Positions 43,371 through 53,066 of a stretch of 64,000 nt of DNA are shown in pieces (within the stretch, counting starts at the first letter, position 1; the number at the start of each line of letters is the position of its first letter). Source of the stretch: VRUE01 sp963707965. Lineage in GTDB: Bacteria; Actinomycetota; Thermoleophilia; Solirubrobacterales; 70-9. The stretch covers positions 806,001 to 870,000 of the forward strand of contig CAVPRR010000007.1 in NCBI GenBank assembly GCA_963707965.1. The letters run 5' to 3'. The notes under the pieces were generated by a model. That model was not told where the DNA came from. It did no database searches and worked only from the letters and a program-made list of their open reading frames with translations. Position numbers and translations under genes: made by a program.

Positions 43371-44060
43371 GTGGCTTCTGGTAGACGCGCAGCTGGTTTG
43401 AGCGGGCGCCTGCCGAGGGGCCGTCACGGGCTGCCGCGGGAGGCGGTGACGGAATCTCAGCGGCGGCGAATCCTGCGGGCGATGATCGAGGTGGTCGCCG
43501 AGCGCGGCTATCCGGACACCCGCGTGGTCGACGTGATCGGCGTTGCAGGCGTATCGAGAAAGACCTTCTACGAGCTGTTCGCCAGCAAGGAGGACTGCTT
43601 TCTCGCCGCGTACGACGTCCTGCTCGGCAACCTGCTCGGCGACACCGCGAAGGGCTTCGAGTCGAACCCCGGGTCGCCGTGGGCGGAGCGCGTCGCGGCC
43701 GGCCTGCGGGCACTGCTCGTCCACCTCGCCGAGCACCCTGATGAGGCTCGCTTCGCCATCGTCGAGGTGCTTGCCGCCGGCCCGAAGGCCCTGGCGCGGC
43801 GCGACGCAGCACTGCGGCAGTTCACCGGGTTTCTGGATGCCGGGCGGGCGGAAACCTCGGTCGAGCTGCCGGGGATCACCTCGCTGTCGCTGGCAGGTGG
43901 GGTCAACGAGCTTCTCTACAGCGAGATCCTGCATGGTTCCGTGGCGCGCCTGCCCAGCCGCCTGCCCGACCTGATGTTCTGGATCACGCTCCCCTTCCTG
44001 GGTCCCGAGGGGGCAGCCGCCGAGCGCGAGCGGACACGCCTTTCGGCGCTCGAGAGCTGA
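43371..44060 (+). CDS. TetR/AcrR family transcriptional regulator
   Basis: About 229 residues from GTG 43371 (MASGRRAAGLSGRLPRGRHG). The DNA-binding domain has RILRAMIEVVAERGYPDTRV, then VIGVAGVSRKTFYELFASKE with the recognition helix. The C-terminal ligand-binding domain (RVAAGLRALLVHLAEHPDEA) is of the type seen in regulators of lipid or drug genes. Earlier starts would read into the MITE-like element. Its stop lies in a 20-bp tandem repeat. A target among the nearby MCE/MMPL genes is possible but unsupported. Confidence 0.85.
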   Translation: MASGRRAAGLSGRLPRGRHGLPREAVTESQRRRILRAMIEVVAERGYPDTRVVDVIGVAGVSRKTFYELFASKEDCFLAAYDVLLGNLLGDTAKGFESNPGSPWAERVAAGLRALLVHLAEHPDEARFAIVEVLAAGPKALARRDAALRQFTGFLDAGRAETSVELPGITSLSLAGGVNELLYSEILHGSVARLPSRLPDLMFWITLPFLGPEGAAAERERTRLSALES

Positions 44061-44113
44061 TTCGCACCCGTCTGGCCTGATTCGCACCCGTCTGGCCTGA
44101 TTCGCACCCGTCT
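44057..44113. repeat. 20-bp tandem repeat starting at the tetR stop codon
   Basis: CTGATTCGCACCCGTCTGGC is present at 44057-44076 and 44077-44096, with a partial third copy to 44113. The first unit contains the tetR TGA (44058-44060). Confidence 0.93.
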
Positions 44114-44243
44114 CGGGCGCTCCTTTCCCCGATCACGAGGGTTTAAGGGGGAGCCGGGGCGGGCGGCTGTGCCACCGGGGGATTCCATACGGCCTTTGCT
44201 TTCAATGGTCGCGCCTGAGCCTGGCGAGCCAAGGGAGAGGGAT

Positions 44244-44430
44244 ACCGACATGCGCAGAAGACGTTCTTGCAGCTCTCGCCCTGAGCGCGGTGTCCCGACG
44301 GCCGCTTCCACGCCAGGGCGCACAGGAGCGTTTTCAAGAACGAAGCGCGCGAGCCTGGCGTCGCCCCCCAGACGGTGCTCAGGGGCGGTGTCGCCCTGCC
44401 CCGCAAGCGGGGGATGCTGGCGCCCTGCCC
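44244..44430 (+). pseudogene. Decayed copy of the secreted-protein family
   Basis: Around 44250 the sequence repeats the 5' end of the gene at 44573: purine-rich ribosome site, ATGCGCAGAAGA, then, one frame over, GCTCTCGCCCTGAGCGCGGTG, which is shared word for word in part with the downstream copy (CTCGCCCTGAGCGCGGTG). The reading frame is broken at the fifth codon and no long frame follows. The remaining sequence to 44572 has no other feature I can identify. Confidence 0.5.
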
Positions 44431-44572
44431 GCGTTAGGCGTTTTGGAACCTTGACCGCAATTCGGACAGGAACCTCCCCTTGGCTGGTAATTTGGCCTGT
44501 CAAGGGAGTATTCCCATGGCTTTCTAGGGCCACGGCTCGAACGGGCAGGGCCAAAAGGAGAGAGAAGGAGAT

Positions 44573-45375
44573 ATGCGTAGAAACCTTGTTCTGGCACTCG
44601 CCCTGAGCGCGGTGCTCGCCCTCGCAGGGGCGGCAGTGGCCACAGCGAAGTTCGACACCTACCGCGTCGGGAACGTGATCCTCAAGGCGGACGGCGGGGT
44701 ATCGCCGAAGGCGCTGCCGCGAAACACGTACGCGCCGGTCACGGTGCAGGTGCGCGGAGAGATCTCGACGGCGGACGGAACCCACCCGCCGGCCTTCCGC
44801 GAACTGATTGCCGACTTCGACAAGAACGGCAAAATCAACACCAAGGGCCTGCCAGCCTGCAGCGGTGGCCAGCTCGAGGCTCGCGACACCAAATCAGCGA
44901 TGAGCGTCTGCGGCAAGTCGCAAGGTCGGCCGGGCAACGGCAGCATCGAGATCTTCGTTCCCCGAACAGAAACCGATCGCCGTTAAGGCCCCGATCACGG
45001 TCTTCAACGGCGGCACCAAGGGCAGCAAGACCACCCTCTACATCCACACGTTCATCACCGTCCCGGTCCCGGCAGCCGTCGTGACCACGGTGACGATCAC
45101 GCAGGTGAAGAAAGGCCGTTACGGGCTTGCCACCGTCTCCAAAATCCCGCTGATCGCCGGCGGCAGCCGGCTCGGTGCTCAGTTTCGACATCAAGTTCAA
45201 TCGGACGTTCAACTACAAGGGCAAGAAGCAGAGCTACTTCCTGGCCCGCTGCACCGACGGCAAGTTCAAGGCCAAGATCATCAAGGCGCTGCTCAGGAAC
45301 GAAGCCGAAGGCCCGCGCACCGAGACAACAATCACCAACCAGACAATCCTGAGGCCCTGCACGCCGAAGGGCTAG
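44573..45375 (+). pseudogene. Frameshifted member of the secreted-protein family
   Basis: The first frame gives a signal peptide (RRNLVLALALSAVLALAGAA) and the family core GNVILKADGGVSPKALPRNT, GEISTADGTHPPAFRELIAD and KGLPAC. It then shifts near 44960 to a second frame (EQKPIAVKAPITVFNGGTKG, later KKGRYGLATVSKIP) and near 45165 to a third (SFDIKFNRTFNYKGKKQSYF, LARCTDGKFKAKI), ending at 45375. The three pieces together align in order with the intact paralogues at 57989 and 58808. An AAGGAGAT ribosome site is good. Either a pseudogene or two base errors. Confidence 0.7.
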
Positions 45376-45417
45376 CGAAGCGCTATAAGCAAGAGTTCGT
45401 CTCAGGACGAGCAGGGG

Positions 45418-45446
45418 AAAGGGCGGCCTTCGGGCCGCCCTTTTTG
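45418..45446 (+). terminator. Rho-independent terminator
   Basis: GGGCGGCC-TTCG-GGCCGCCC is an 8-bp perfect GC stem with a TTCG tetraloop, extended by AAA/TTT, and followed by TTTTT. It ends the secreted-protein family unit. The rest of the gap to 45602 shows nothing else. Confidence 0.93.
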
Positions 45447-45601
45447 CTGCCGTCGCCGGGGACACCAAGCGCGGCCGTCAGTCCCCCGCAGACGCAGACA
45501 ATGGGTTGAGCGGCGCCCGGAGGCACCGAGATCGGTGAGACTCTCCGCTTCGCGGGCCGCGAAGCGGCTGATGCCGTCCCCTGCTGACCCGCCTCAGGCG
45601 C

Positions 45602-47185
45602 TCACAACGTCTTGGGCACCTCGTCAGATCGCTGGCGGTCTATCCGCCCTGTTCGAAGGTGTGCTGGTAGATCGTCGCCGGGCCGCTGCCGTAGATCGGT
45701 TCGAAGGGCGCCTGAGGGCTGCAGCCGGGGGCTGGAGATCGACGCCGAGCTGTCCTGTTCGGCGAAGGCGTACTTCTTCAGCCGTTCGAAGAATTCTGTC
45801 GCTTTTTTGACATCGCCTTCGGTCCGATCGTTGAAGGCGGGTTCGTTCGGCGTGTTCGGGTCGAGCGTCGCGGTGATTCCCGCGCTGCACTGACGCGTGT
45901 CGAAGTTGAGCAGGCCCTCGGCCAGACGGCTGGCGCTGCCAGGCTGGCTGTAGGCGCTGTTGCGGTTGGTGGTCAGACGGTTCGGATAGGTGGCCAGCGA
46001 TTCGGGGCCGAACGGACCCAGCACCCGCAGATAGTGGATCTGCTTGCCCTGCGAGCTGAGGTGCACTGCGTTGGCTGCAGCGGCGACATTGGCCATCGTC
46101 CCGGCGAGGTCGCGTTTGTAGAGATCTAGGCCGGTGAGAATCGGGTTGAGGTTGCGCAGGAAGGGGTCGACAGCCCGCAGCAGGACGGGGAAGTCGTCGC
46201 GGAAGAACTTGCGCGCGGCGGAGAAGCCCGGCCCCGAGCGGTCGATAACCGTTTCGAGTCCTTCGAAGAGGCCCTTGGCCTGCGGCGCCAGCCGTGAGAA
46301 GGCGATCAGAGTTGGAGAGAGCTCTTCGGCGGCGGGCACGAGTTGGCGCATCAACGGATCGGCGTTCACCGCGAATTCGCGAAGTCGCTTGAAGGTGAGC
46401 CTTTGCTCGTCCTCAAACGTCGGGAAGGCACGGAAGAGCGCTTCGATGTCGCGGTCTCGGGCCGCAGTGGTTTGGAAGACCGCGTTCGAGTTGCGGATCA
46501 GTTCGGCAAGCTGGCCTTCGCGCCCGCGCAGCGCCCGGAAGGTGACGGCACCGTTGCTGAAGAGCTGGCGCACGGCGAGGCGCTGCGTATCGAGAACCCG
46601 GAAGAGACGGTCGAATTCGGAGAAGAAGGGGTCGAATTCGGCGAACGCGTTGGAGAAGTCCTGACCGCGGCCCTCGATCGCAACTGCCGATTCCTGCATC
46701 CACTCCTGGAACGCGGCGCGGGTGGGTTTGTCGAAGGTGCGGAAGATCTCGTCGAGCTGTACCGATTCGGCCACGTTTGCGGTGGCAAGGGTGCCGCCGT
46801 CCGGCAGGGCCGGGTCGCTGGAGTCGCCGGGCGTCAGCTCGACGTAGGTCTCACCCAACAGGGTCTTCGTGCGCAGAATTGCCCTCGTTCCCCTTGGAAT
46901 CGGCCCGTACTTGTCTTCGATGTCGACCGTCGCCAGCGCCTGTTCGCCGTTCGGCGCCTCTTCGATCTGCTTGACCTTGCCGACCGAGACACCGGAGATC
47001 CGCACGTCGGACTGCTGGGCGAGCTGGGCCGCCTCGTTGAACGGCACCTTGATCTCATAGGGCTTCGCCTTGAATGGTGTCGGGCCGCCGAAGGTGATCC
47101 AGAGGAAGAGCAAAATGCCGAAGCACGACAGCGCGAAGCCGGCGATAACGAGAAGGTGGGTGGTGCTGGGGGCTTGCTTGCTCAT
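45602..47185 (-). CDS. MCE family protein (MlaD domain), last gene of the mce cluster; C-terminus frameshifted
   Basis: A lipid-transfer protein anchored by HLLVIAGFALSCFGILLFLW, followed by the MCE domain (KVPFNEAAQLAQQSDVRISG, VGKVKQIEEAP, LGETYVELTPGD) and a helical region of about 300 residues. The open frame ends at 45602, but a base in the G5 run at 45727-45731 seems extra. With one fewer, SISSPGCSPQAPFEPIYGSG and a stop at 45640 follow, the usual MCE ending. The start overlaps the preceding gene's stop by four bases. Confidence 0.85.
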   Translation of the reverse strand: MSKQAPSTTHLLVIAGFALSCFGILLFLWITFGGPTPFKAKPYEIKVPFNEAAQLAQQSDVRISGVSVGKVKQIEEAPNGEQALATVDIEDKYGPIPRGTRAILRTKTLLGETYVELTPGDSSDPALPDGGTLATANVAESVQLDEIFRTFDKPTRAAFQEWMQESAVAIEGRGQDFSNAFAEFDPFFSEFDRLFRVLDTQRLAVRQLFSNGAVTFRALRGREGQLAELIRNSNAVFQTTAARDRDIEALFRAFPTFEDEQRLTFKRLREFAVNADPLMRQLVPAAEELSPTLIAFSRLAPQAKGLFEGLETVIDRSGPGFSAARKFFRDDFPVLLRAVDPFLRNLNPILTGLDLYKRDLAGTMANVAAAANAVHLSSQGKQIHYLRVLGPFGPESLATYPNRLTTNRNSAYSQPGSASRLAEGLLNFDTRQCSAGITATLDPNTPNEPAFNDRTEGDVKKATEFFERLKKYAFAEQDSSASISSPRLQPSGALRTDLRQRPGDDLPAHLRTGRIDRQRSDEVPKTL

Positions 47186-48597
47186 TCGGTTTCCGGTCCG
47201 CAGCCGGGGAGGCCGACGGCTTCTGGGTCGGCGGGAATGGGCGGCAGTTCCCTCGGGCTCGGAACACGCGCGCCCTGCAGGAGTGTCTGCAGGTAGGGCA
47301 AGCGCGGAACGAGGCCGTAGGCAAGCCGTGACGCGTTGCAGGAGAGCATCAGGGACCCGCGCAAAAGCGGCCCACCGCCATCCGTGAGGTTGAAGTTCGC
47401 GTTGAGGTTGTGATTGAGCCAGGACAGGTAGAAGAGGTAGCTCTGCTGCGATCCCTTGGGCTTGTAGGCGAGGCGGTTGAGGAAGCTGTTAAGGCCGCCC
47501 AGCGAGTCGCCGAAGCCGCGGACCGTCGTGTTGAGGTCCGCGGCGCCTTGCTTGGTGTGGGTCAACACGGGACGGATCTGGCGGGTGAAGGGCCGAATCT
47601 GGTCGCGAATTGGCACCGTGGTCTGCCTGAACAACTGCTCGTTCGCCTTGAATGCCGGCCCAAGCGCCTGCGCCTGCGGTATCAACCCAATAAGCGCGGG
47701 GCGGGCCACCTCAGAGAAGCGGTTGGAGCTGGCCAGCGCAGAGCGCAGAGCGCTGAGGGTCGGCGGGAACTCGACCAGCGTTTCCTGGATCGCCTGCTGC
47801 TGGTTGGCGAAGTCGCCGAGCGCGGCGCTGGAGGAGGTGACGAAGCGTTCCAACTGGGCGTCGCGCCTGCCAAGTTCGGTGGTCAGCAGGCCAAAGTCGT
47901 GGATCACGTGTGCCAGCGCCCGGCGGCGCTGAGCGACGGCACGGTTGAGATCGGCGATGTAGTGGGAGAACGGCTGCAGGCGGCGGAACGCACCCGAGAG
48001 CTGGCGACCACGGCCGCCGATCCCCTGCGCGCCGCCGGCAACCAGAAGCTGCAGGTACTGGCGCGTATCGGCGTCGAGGGTTGCGAGGAAGGCCTCGAAC
48101 TGGATGCTCGGTTCGGTGCGCGAGAGCGGGAAATTATGGCCGGCCTTGACAGGTTCTCCCTTGCGCCCCGGGTCGATCTCGACGGTCATGTCGTTCAGGT
48201 TGGTTTTCGGCCGCAGCAGCAGCGTCGCGTCGGGGTGGATCAGGTCGACGTATTCGGGCTTGATGTCCATGCCGACCACTGCGTGGCCGTCTTCGAGGTC
48301 CACCGAGGTGAGCTTGCCCACCTGGACGCCGGCGATCACGACGGCCTGGCCCTGACCGGGCGTGACCGCCTGCGCGTTGCTGAAGTCGGCCGTCATGTGC
48401 ACGAAGTCTTCGCCGACGAAGGGCGCCCAGGAGGGAAGGGAGGCTTTCTGCTGGGTGAAAATCCACAGCGTCAGCACGATCGCAGCGGCGGTGAGGATGG
48501 CGATCGCCACCGTGTCCTTGCCCCTACCCCGTGCTTGACGGGAGAGGGAGTTGCGAAAGTGACGCCAGCGACTCACCTGAGGGGCTCCGTCGGTCAT
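47182..48597 (-). CDS. MCE family protein (MlaD domain)
   Basis: A 471-residue protein from ATG 48597 (MTDGAPQVSRWRHFRNSLSR). It has one membrane helix (VAIAILTAAAIVLTLWIF), the MCE domain (VHMTADFSNAQAVTPGQGQA, GVQVGKLTSVDLEDG, DMTVEIDPG), and a long alpha-helical region that in MCE complexes forms a tube. It ends with PGCGPETE. ATGA overlaps link it to genes on both sides. No frameshift is seen in this member. Confidence 0.88.
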   Translation of the reverse strand: MTDGAPQVSRWRHFRNSLSRQARGRGKDTVAIAILTAAAIVLTLWIFTQQKASLPSWAPFVGEDFVHMTADFSNAQAVTPGQGQAVVIAGVQVGKLTSVDLEDGHAVVGMDIKPEYVDLIHPDATLLLRPKTNLNDMTVEIDPGRKGEPVKAGHNFPLSRTEPSIQFEAFLATLDADTRQYLQLLVAGGAQGIGGRGRQLSGAFRRLQPFSHYIADLNRAVAQRRRALAHVIHDFGLLTTELGRRDAQLERFVTSSSAALGDFANQQQAIQETLVEFPPTLSALRSALASSNRFSEVARPALIGLIPQAQALGPAFKANEQLFRQTTVPIRDQIRPFTRQIRPVLTHTKQGAADLNTTVRGFGDSLGGLNSFLNRLAYKPKGSQQSYLFYLSWLNHNLNANFNLTDGGGPLLRGSLMLSCNASRLAYGLVPRLPYLQTLLQGARVPSPRELPPIPADPEAVGLPGCGPETE

Positions 48598-50103
48598 GGG
48601 CTCACCGGGGTCAGACTCGGGGCGCCGACCTGGCCCAGCGGGCCGTTGACATCGGGGACCGGATTCTCGAAGCAGCGCACGTCGGGCTTCTTGGGCGGCC
48701 GCCCGCCGAGTTGGGGCTGCACTCCGGATGGCGCGGCGACGGCGTGTGGCAAAGTCCTGTTTGTCGGTGCTGAGGTTGCCCGACGCGTTCTGCTGTTCGA
48801 CCAGCACATCGCCACCGCCAGGCGAGACGCGAAGGTAGGGGCCGTTTCCGTCGAAGTTCTGCGTGATCCCGGCGAAGTTGACCAGGTAGTAGAAGAACTC
48901 GCGGTAGTTGGGGGCCCCAGTGCTGAAGCCGTCTTCAATCGCCTGGTCGCCGGCGGGGACGATCACCCTGCTCGTGCAGAGGCTGAGCCGGTTGGCCTGC
49001 GGCAGCGTGATCGCCTTGCCGGACTGGGCGGCGCCGGCCAATCCCGGGGTGGCTTCGCGCAGCAGCTTCGCGATGCCGCCCAGCTCCTTGCCGGAGAGCA
49101 GGGGTCGCGCCTGCGCGATCCATGGCTTTGCCGCGGAGATCAGGCCGGGCAGCTGGGCGACGGCAGGACGCAGCTCGATCGCATAGGCGCGCAGCGGAGG
49201 CAGCGTCCGGTTGAGGTTGACCAGTGACGTGCGTGCCGTTCGCAGCGTCGGCGCGAAGCGCTGCACGGTGGTCGAGAGGTTCGCGGACTGGGCGGCGAGG
49301 GCGCCCGTGAAGGTGTCGAAGTTGACGATCAGGCTCTGCAGGTCCGCCTCGCGGTGCGCGAGCGCGCCAAAGGTGCGCCCCGCGCCGGCCACCAGCCGCG
49401 AGAGATCGCCCGGGCTGGTGCCGAGGAAGGCGTTGGTGACCTGAGCGGCGTAGCGCCCGGCCGGACCGCCGTAGTGGAGGGCTCCGTTGATACCTTCAGC
49501 GCCGGTCTTTCCCTGCACCTCCGGCAGCTGGGTGGCATCTTCGGCCGCCGTCGGCTCATGGGTCAGTGCCGTTCCGAAGCCCTCGAGCAGGCGGCTGAGG
49601 TCGGCCCGAACCGGCGACTGCAGCGCGGTGAAGATCTCGTCCAGCTGCACCGAGGTGGAGGTGCGGCCAACCGGGATCGTGTCCCCGCCCTCCATTTCCG
49701 GCGCGCTGGGACTGCCGGGGTCGAGATCGACGAAGAAGTTGCCCTCGAGGAAGATCCGCGGGCGAATCTGCGCGAGGGCGTCGTCGTGGATCGGCCGGCC
49801 GTTGTCCTGGACGGTGAAGACGATCTCGGTCGCGTTGCCCTTTCTGCCGACCGCGGTCACTTCGCCGATATCGACGCCGGCGATCCGCACCGGTGATTTG
49901 GCCGAGATGTTGGCGCCGTTCGCGAATGTCGCTTTCAACGTATAGCCGCGACCGGTGAAGGGGATGTGTTTGGTGAAGGCCAGGTAGGGCCCAACCGTGA
50001 AGATGAGGATGAAGATCACCGCGATCAGAACATTGCTCGGCCGCCACTTGAAGCGGCTGTCGGTGGCCCCGGCCCTCGTGTCGCGCTCCGGCAGGCGTCC
50101 CAT
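48594..50103 (-). CDS. MCE family protein (MlaD domain), frameshifted near the 3' end
   Basis: Starts at ATG 50103 (MGRLPERDTRAGATDSRFKW) with the helix VLIAVIFILIFTVGPYLAF and the MCE domain (YTLKATFANGANISAKSPVR, VDIGEVTAVG). Near 48738-48750 the frame appears to gain one base. In the shifted frame AVAAPSGVQPQLGG leads to DVRCFENPVPDVNGPLGQVG and a stop at 48594 that overlaps the next ATG, which is the expected gene junction. Read as written, the frame runs on into the next gene. Confidence 0.8.
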
Positions 50104-51519
50104 CAGCCTTCCTCGTTGATCGTGGTCGTGCCCCAGAGCTGCGGCGACCGGCCTATTACTGTCTGCCCGCGGGCATAGCGCTCGTTGCCGGCTTCGCATA
50201 CGCCGCCCTGGCCCGGTGCCGCCGTGCGCGGATAGGGGTTGAAGTGGACGTGGTTGTTGGTTTCCGGCCCGTCGGCCGGGGCCGAGGCGGGCCGTGACTC
50301 GGCGTTCTGGCCCGGATGGTGGCTCAAAGGCAATCGCCGCCAGCCAGTTACCGTTGCCGTTCGATTCGCTGAACGAGTCGGCCAGGTTGGTGAAGGCGAG
50401 CGTGAGGTAGTTGCAGTCGGTCTGGGCGGGGGTGAGGAACTGGAATGAGGGGCCCAGCAGATCGTTGGCGTCGATGAACAGGTCGAGACCGTTGAAGACG
50501 CCCGGGGAGCCCTGGAAGGCGAGCAGCGCTTCCGCGGTCGGCTCGAGCTGCGCGTAGAGGGCCGGCGAGCGGTTGAGAGCCGGAATACCGGCACGCAACG
50601 CCGCGTCGATCGTCGGTGAAGTCTGGCCCAGGGCGCGGGCGCCGGGTTGCAGGGCGGTGAAGAAGCGCGCGGAGTCGCGGAAGAAGGGACGCATCGCAGG
50701 CAGGTCTTCGATTGCTGCATCGAGGGTCGGCGGGCCCTTGGAGATCGTTTCCTGGATGTAGGGGCGCGAGACCCGAGCGAATGCGGCGAAGGTGCGATCG
50801 AGTGCGACGAACACGCTGGCGTTCTCTGCGGCAACGGGGGCGACCGTGGCGGAGAGATCCTCCAGGGCGCGCCAGAAGCCGCCAAAGTTGGTGCTCGGCG
50901 CGACGATCGCCCGCAGAACGGGCTGGCTGTTTTCAGCCAGCCGCCGAAGGGCGCCTATCGCGCTGTTGAACTGCGGCCCGCGGCCGGCAAGGGCGTTGCC
51001 GAATCCGGCCTGGCTGCGCTGGATAGCCACCCGGGTCTTCCTGTTGAAGGTGCTGAAGAACTGGTCGATGTCGACCGGTTCGGGACGGGCGGCGGAGACC
51101 GGAAGCGTTTCCCCCGCCTTGAGGCCTCGCGGCGAATCGCCCGGGACGACCTGCAGGTACTTCAGCCCGAGCGGCGATTTCGGCCGGATGATCATCGTCG
51201 AGTTGGCCGGGATCGGTTCGGCGCTCTTGTCGAGTCTGAGGTCGAGCTCGGCCGCGTAGTTGCCGCTGCCCTCTGGGGATTCGACCGGCGTCACCGATCT
51301 GACGACGCCGACCCTCGAGCCGCCGATCCGCACCTCGTTGCCTTTCACCAGAGCGTAGGCGTCTGGCACCCGTGCCTTGAGGTTGTACGTGGAGACGAAG
51401 GGCAGGCCGTTGTTGGCGTTGTAAGCGAGGAAGACTGCGACGATCACGATCAGCACCGTCACAGTGCCGACGATCACCGGACTGCTCGCAACTCCCTGTA
51501 TGCCGCCGCGGCGTCTCAT
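50103..51519 (-). CDS. MCE family protein (MlaD domain), frameshifted near the 3' end
   Basis: Starts at ATG 51519 (MRRRGGIQGVASSPVIVGTV), with the helix VTVLIVIVAVFLAYNA and the MCE domain (YNLKARVPDAYALVKGNEVR, GGSRVGVVRSV, GLKYLQVVPGD). Around 50301-50320 one base seems extra. The shifted frame gives QNAESRPASAPADGPETNNH, then VHFNPYPRTAAPGQGGVCEA and a stop at 50103 that overlaps the next ATG. As written, it fuses with two downstream MCE genes into one frame of 1,445 codons, which I regard as an artefact of the frameshifts. Confidence 0.8.
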
Positions 51520-53066
51520 GGGCCCAGGAGATAGTCGAGGAGGGCGCCGCGGGACACGGCGGATGAATTGGCAGCTGCGGATTCTTCGCCGCCTTCGAGG
51601 TCTTCTCCCTGGCCGACGCCGGGAGCTTCAGGCTCGGGAACCGGAACTGCCGGGGCCGGGGGAGTCGCCTGCGGTTCGACCGGCCCAAGGCTGGAGGAGG
51701 TGCCGCCGGTTTCGCCGCCGAGCTGTTCCTGCATCTGCCGGTAGAGCTCAAGCGCAGCGGAAGCGGAGGCGGCGGATCTTGCGCCTGGACCGTTGAAATT
51801 GGCCGAGCAGAAACCCTGGGTGGTGCCACTCCAGTAGTCGATGCAGTTGGTCAGGGCCGCGAGGCTGCGCCCGAAGTGCCCGTACTGGTCGAATTCGTTG
51901 GTCGCTGCGGCGCTGTTGTAGATCAGGTCGACCAGGCTGTCGAAGCCGCCGGTTTCGTTGGTGCTGACCAGGAACTTGGCCAGGTCGGTGTTCGGCGTCG
52001 CCCCTGAGCGAGCCAGGTCGCGGACCTTGAGGACAACCGGGTCGGCGGCGCGCAGCTTCGGCCCGGCAGCTTCGCCGCTCGCGCCGAGCGCCTTCAGTGA
52101 GACGGTGGACGCAGCCGAGAAGGGGGTCAGCGCCTCGGTCGCACTGGTCAGCGAGGGAGCGGCCTTGCCAAGATCGGCGAACACAGGGGTGGCGGCATCG
52201 GAGAAGCCTTCCAGGGTGTGCATCGTCTGTCGCAGCTCGCGCAGGAAGGAGGGCAGCTTGCGCAGCGAGGCTTCCAGGTCCTCGCCCTTTTCGGAGCTGG
52301 CCTGCGCGGCGGCGCCGGCGTTGGAGAAGAAGCCGGCGACGCTGGCTCGCTCGCGGGCGAAGGGCCGCAGGATTTCCTCCGAGTCGGCGGTGAGCTGCGC
52401 CAGTTGCTCTCGCTGCGAGCTGAGGATGCCGAACAGCCGATCCGCGTCGCGCAGCACGGGGTTGGCGCGCTTGACGACCTCCTCGAGGTCTTCTCCACGG
52501 CCCGCCAGCGAGGCGCCGAGTTCGTTGAAGATCAGCCGGAAGCGCTGCGCGTAGGGCAGACGCTGGATGTTGTTGATCAGGTCGGGATCGACGCTGGTGC
52601 TGTTGTTCTCCAGCGGCAGCAGCAGCTCGCCGGCGCCTGGTTCCCCGTCCGGGATTTCTTTCAATTCCGGCGCCGGCTTGCTGCCCGGCGCGCGTGGCAG
52701 GGTCGGGCGGCAGTCGACGAACTTCTCGCCGATCAGCGACTGGGGGCGGATGTAGCAGCTGGCGTCGCTGCGGAAGTCCTGGAAGCCCGGCTCTTCGATC
52801 TGCATCACGACGACGGCCTTGCCGGGGACGGCCTGGGGCTCGCCGTTCTTGTAGCTGTCGATCTCACCCGGCATCGTCACGTCGACCGATTCGATCTTGC
52901 CGACCGTGGCCCCGCTAACCCGCACTTCCTCGCCCTTGACCATGAACCCGGCGTTGTCGAAGATGGCGCGGACGACGTAGCCGCTGCTGCGGTTGCCGCC
53001 CCCGAGCAGGACGAAGACCGCGACGAGCGCGGCGACGATCCCGGCTGCGATCAGCCACTTCCTCAT
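51516..53066 (-). CDS. MCE family protein (MlaD domain)
   Basis: About 516 residues from ATG 53066 (MRKWLIAAGIVAALVAVFVL). The MCE domain has YVVRAIFDNAGFMVKGEEVR, VSGATVGKIESVDVTMPG and LIGEKFVDCRP, a variant with a Cys near the end of the domain. A long helical region and a Pro/Glu-rich tail ending LLDYLLGP follow. The start overlaps the preceding stop (ATGA). An in-frame start at 53096 exists but overlaps the upstream gene more. Confidence 0.88.
   Translation of the reverse strand: MRKWLIAAGIVAALVAVFVLLGGGNRSSGYVVRAIFDNAGFMVKGEEVRVSGATVGKIESVDVTMPGEIDSYKNGEPQAVPGKAVVVMQIEEPGFQDFRSDASCYIRPQSLIGEKFVDCRPTLPRAPGSKPAPELKEIPDGEPGAGELLLPLENNSTSVDPDLINNIQRLPYAQRFRLIFNELGASLAGRGEDLEEVVKRANPVLRDADRLFGILSSQREQLAQLTADSEEILRPFARERASVAGFFSNAGAAAQASSEKGEDLEASLRKLPSFLRELRQTMHTLEGFSDAATPVFADLGKAAPSLTSATEALTPFSAASTVSLKALGASGEAAGPKLRAADPVVLKVRDLARSGATPNTDLAKFLVSTNETGGFDSLVDLIYNSAAATNEFDQYGHFGRSLAALTNCIDYWSGTTQGFCSANFNGPGARSAASASAALELYRQMQEQLGGETGGTSSSLGPVEPQATPPAPAVPVPEPEAPGVGQGEDLEGGEESAAANSSAVSRGALLDYLLGP

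Noticed and set aside
47182..51519. A single 1,445-residue protein with three MCE domains
   Set aside because: Each junction has the normal stop/start overlap in another frame (50103, 48594-48597), and the C-terminal motifs of the first two proteins are found there. The fusion arises from two one-base shifts.
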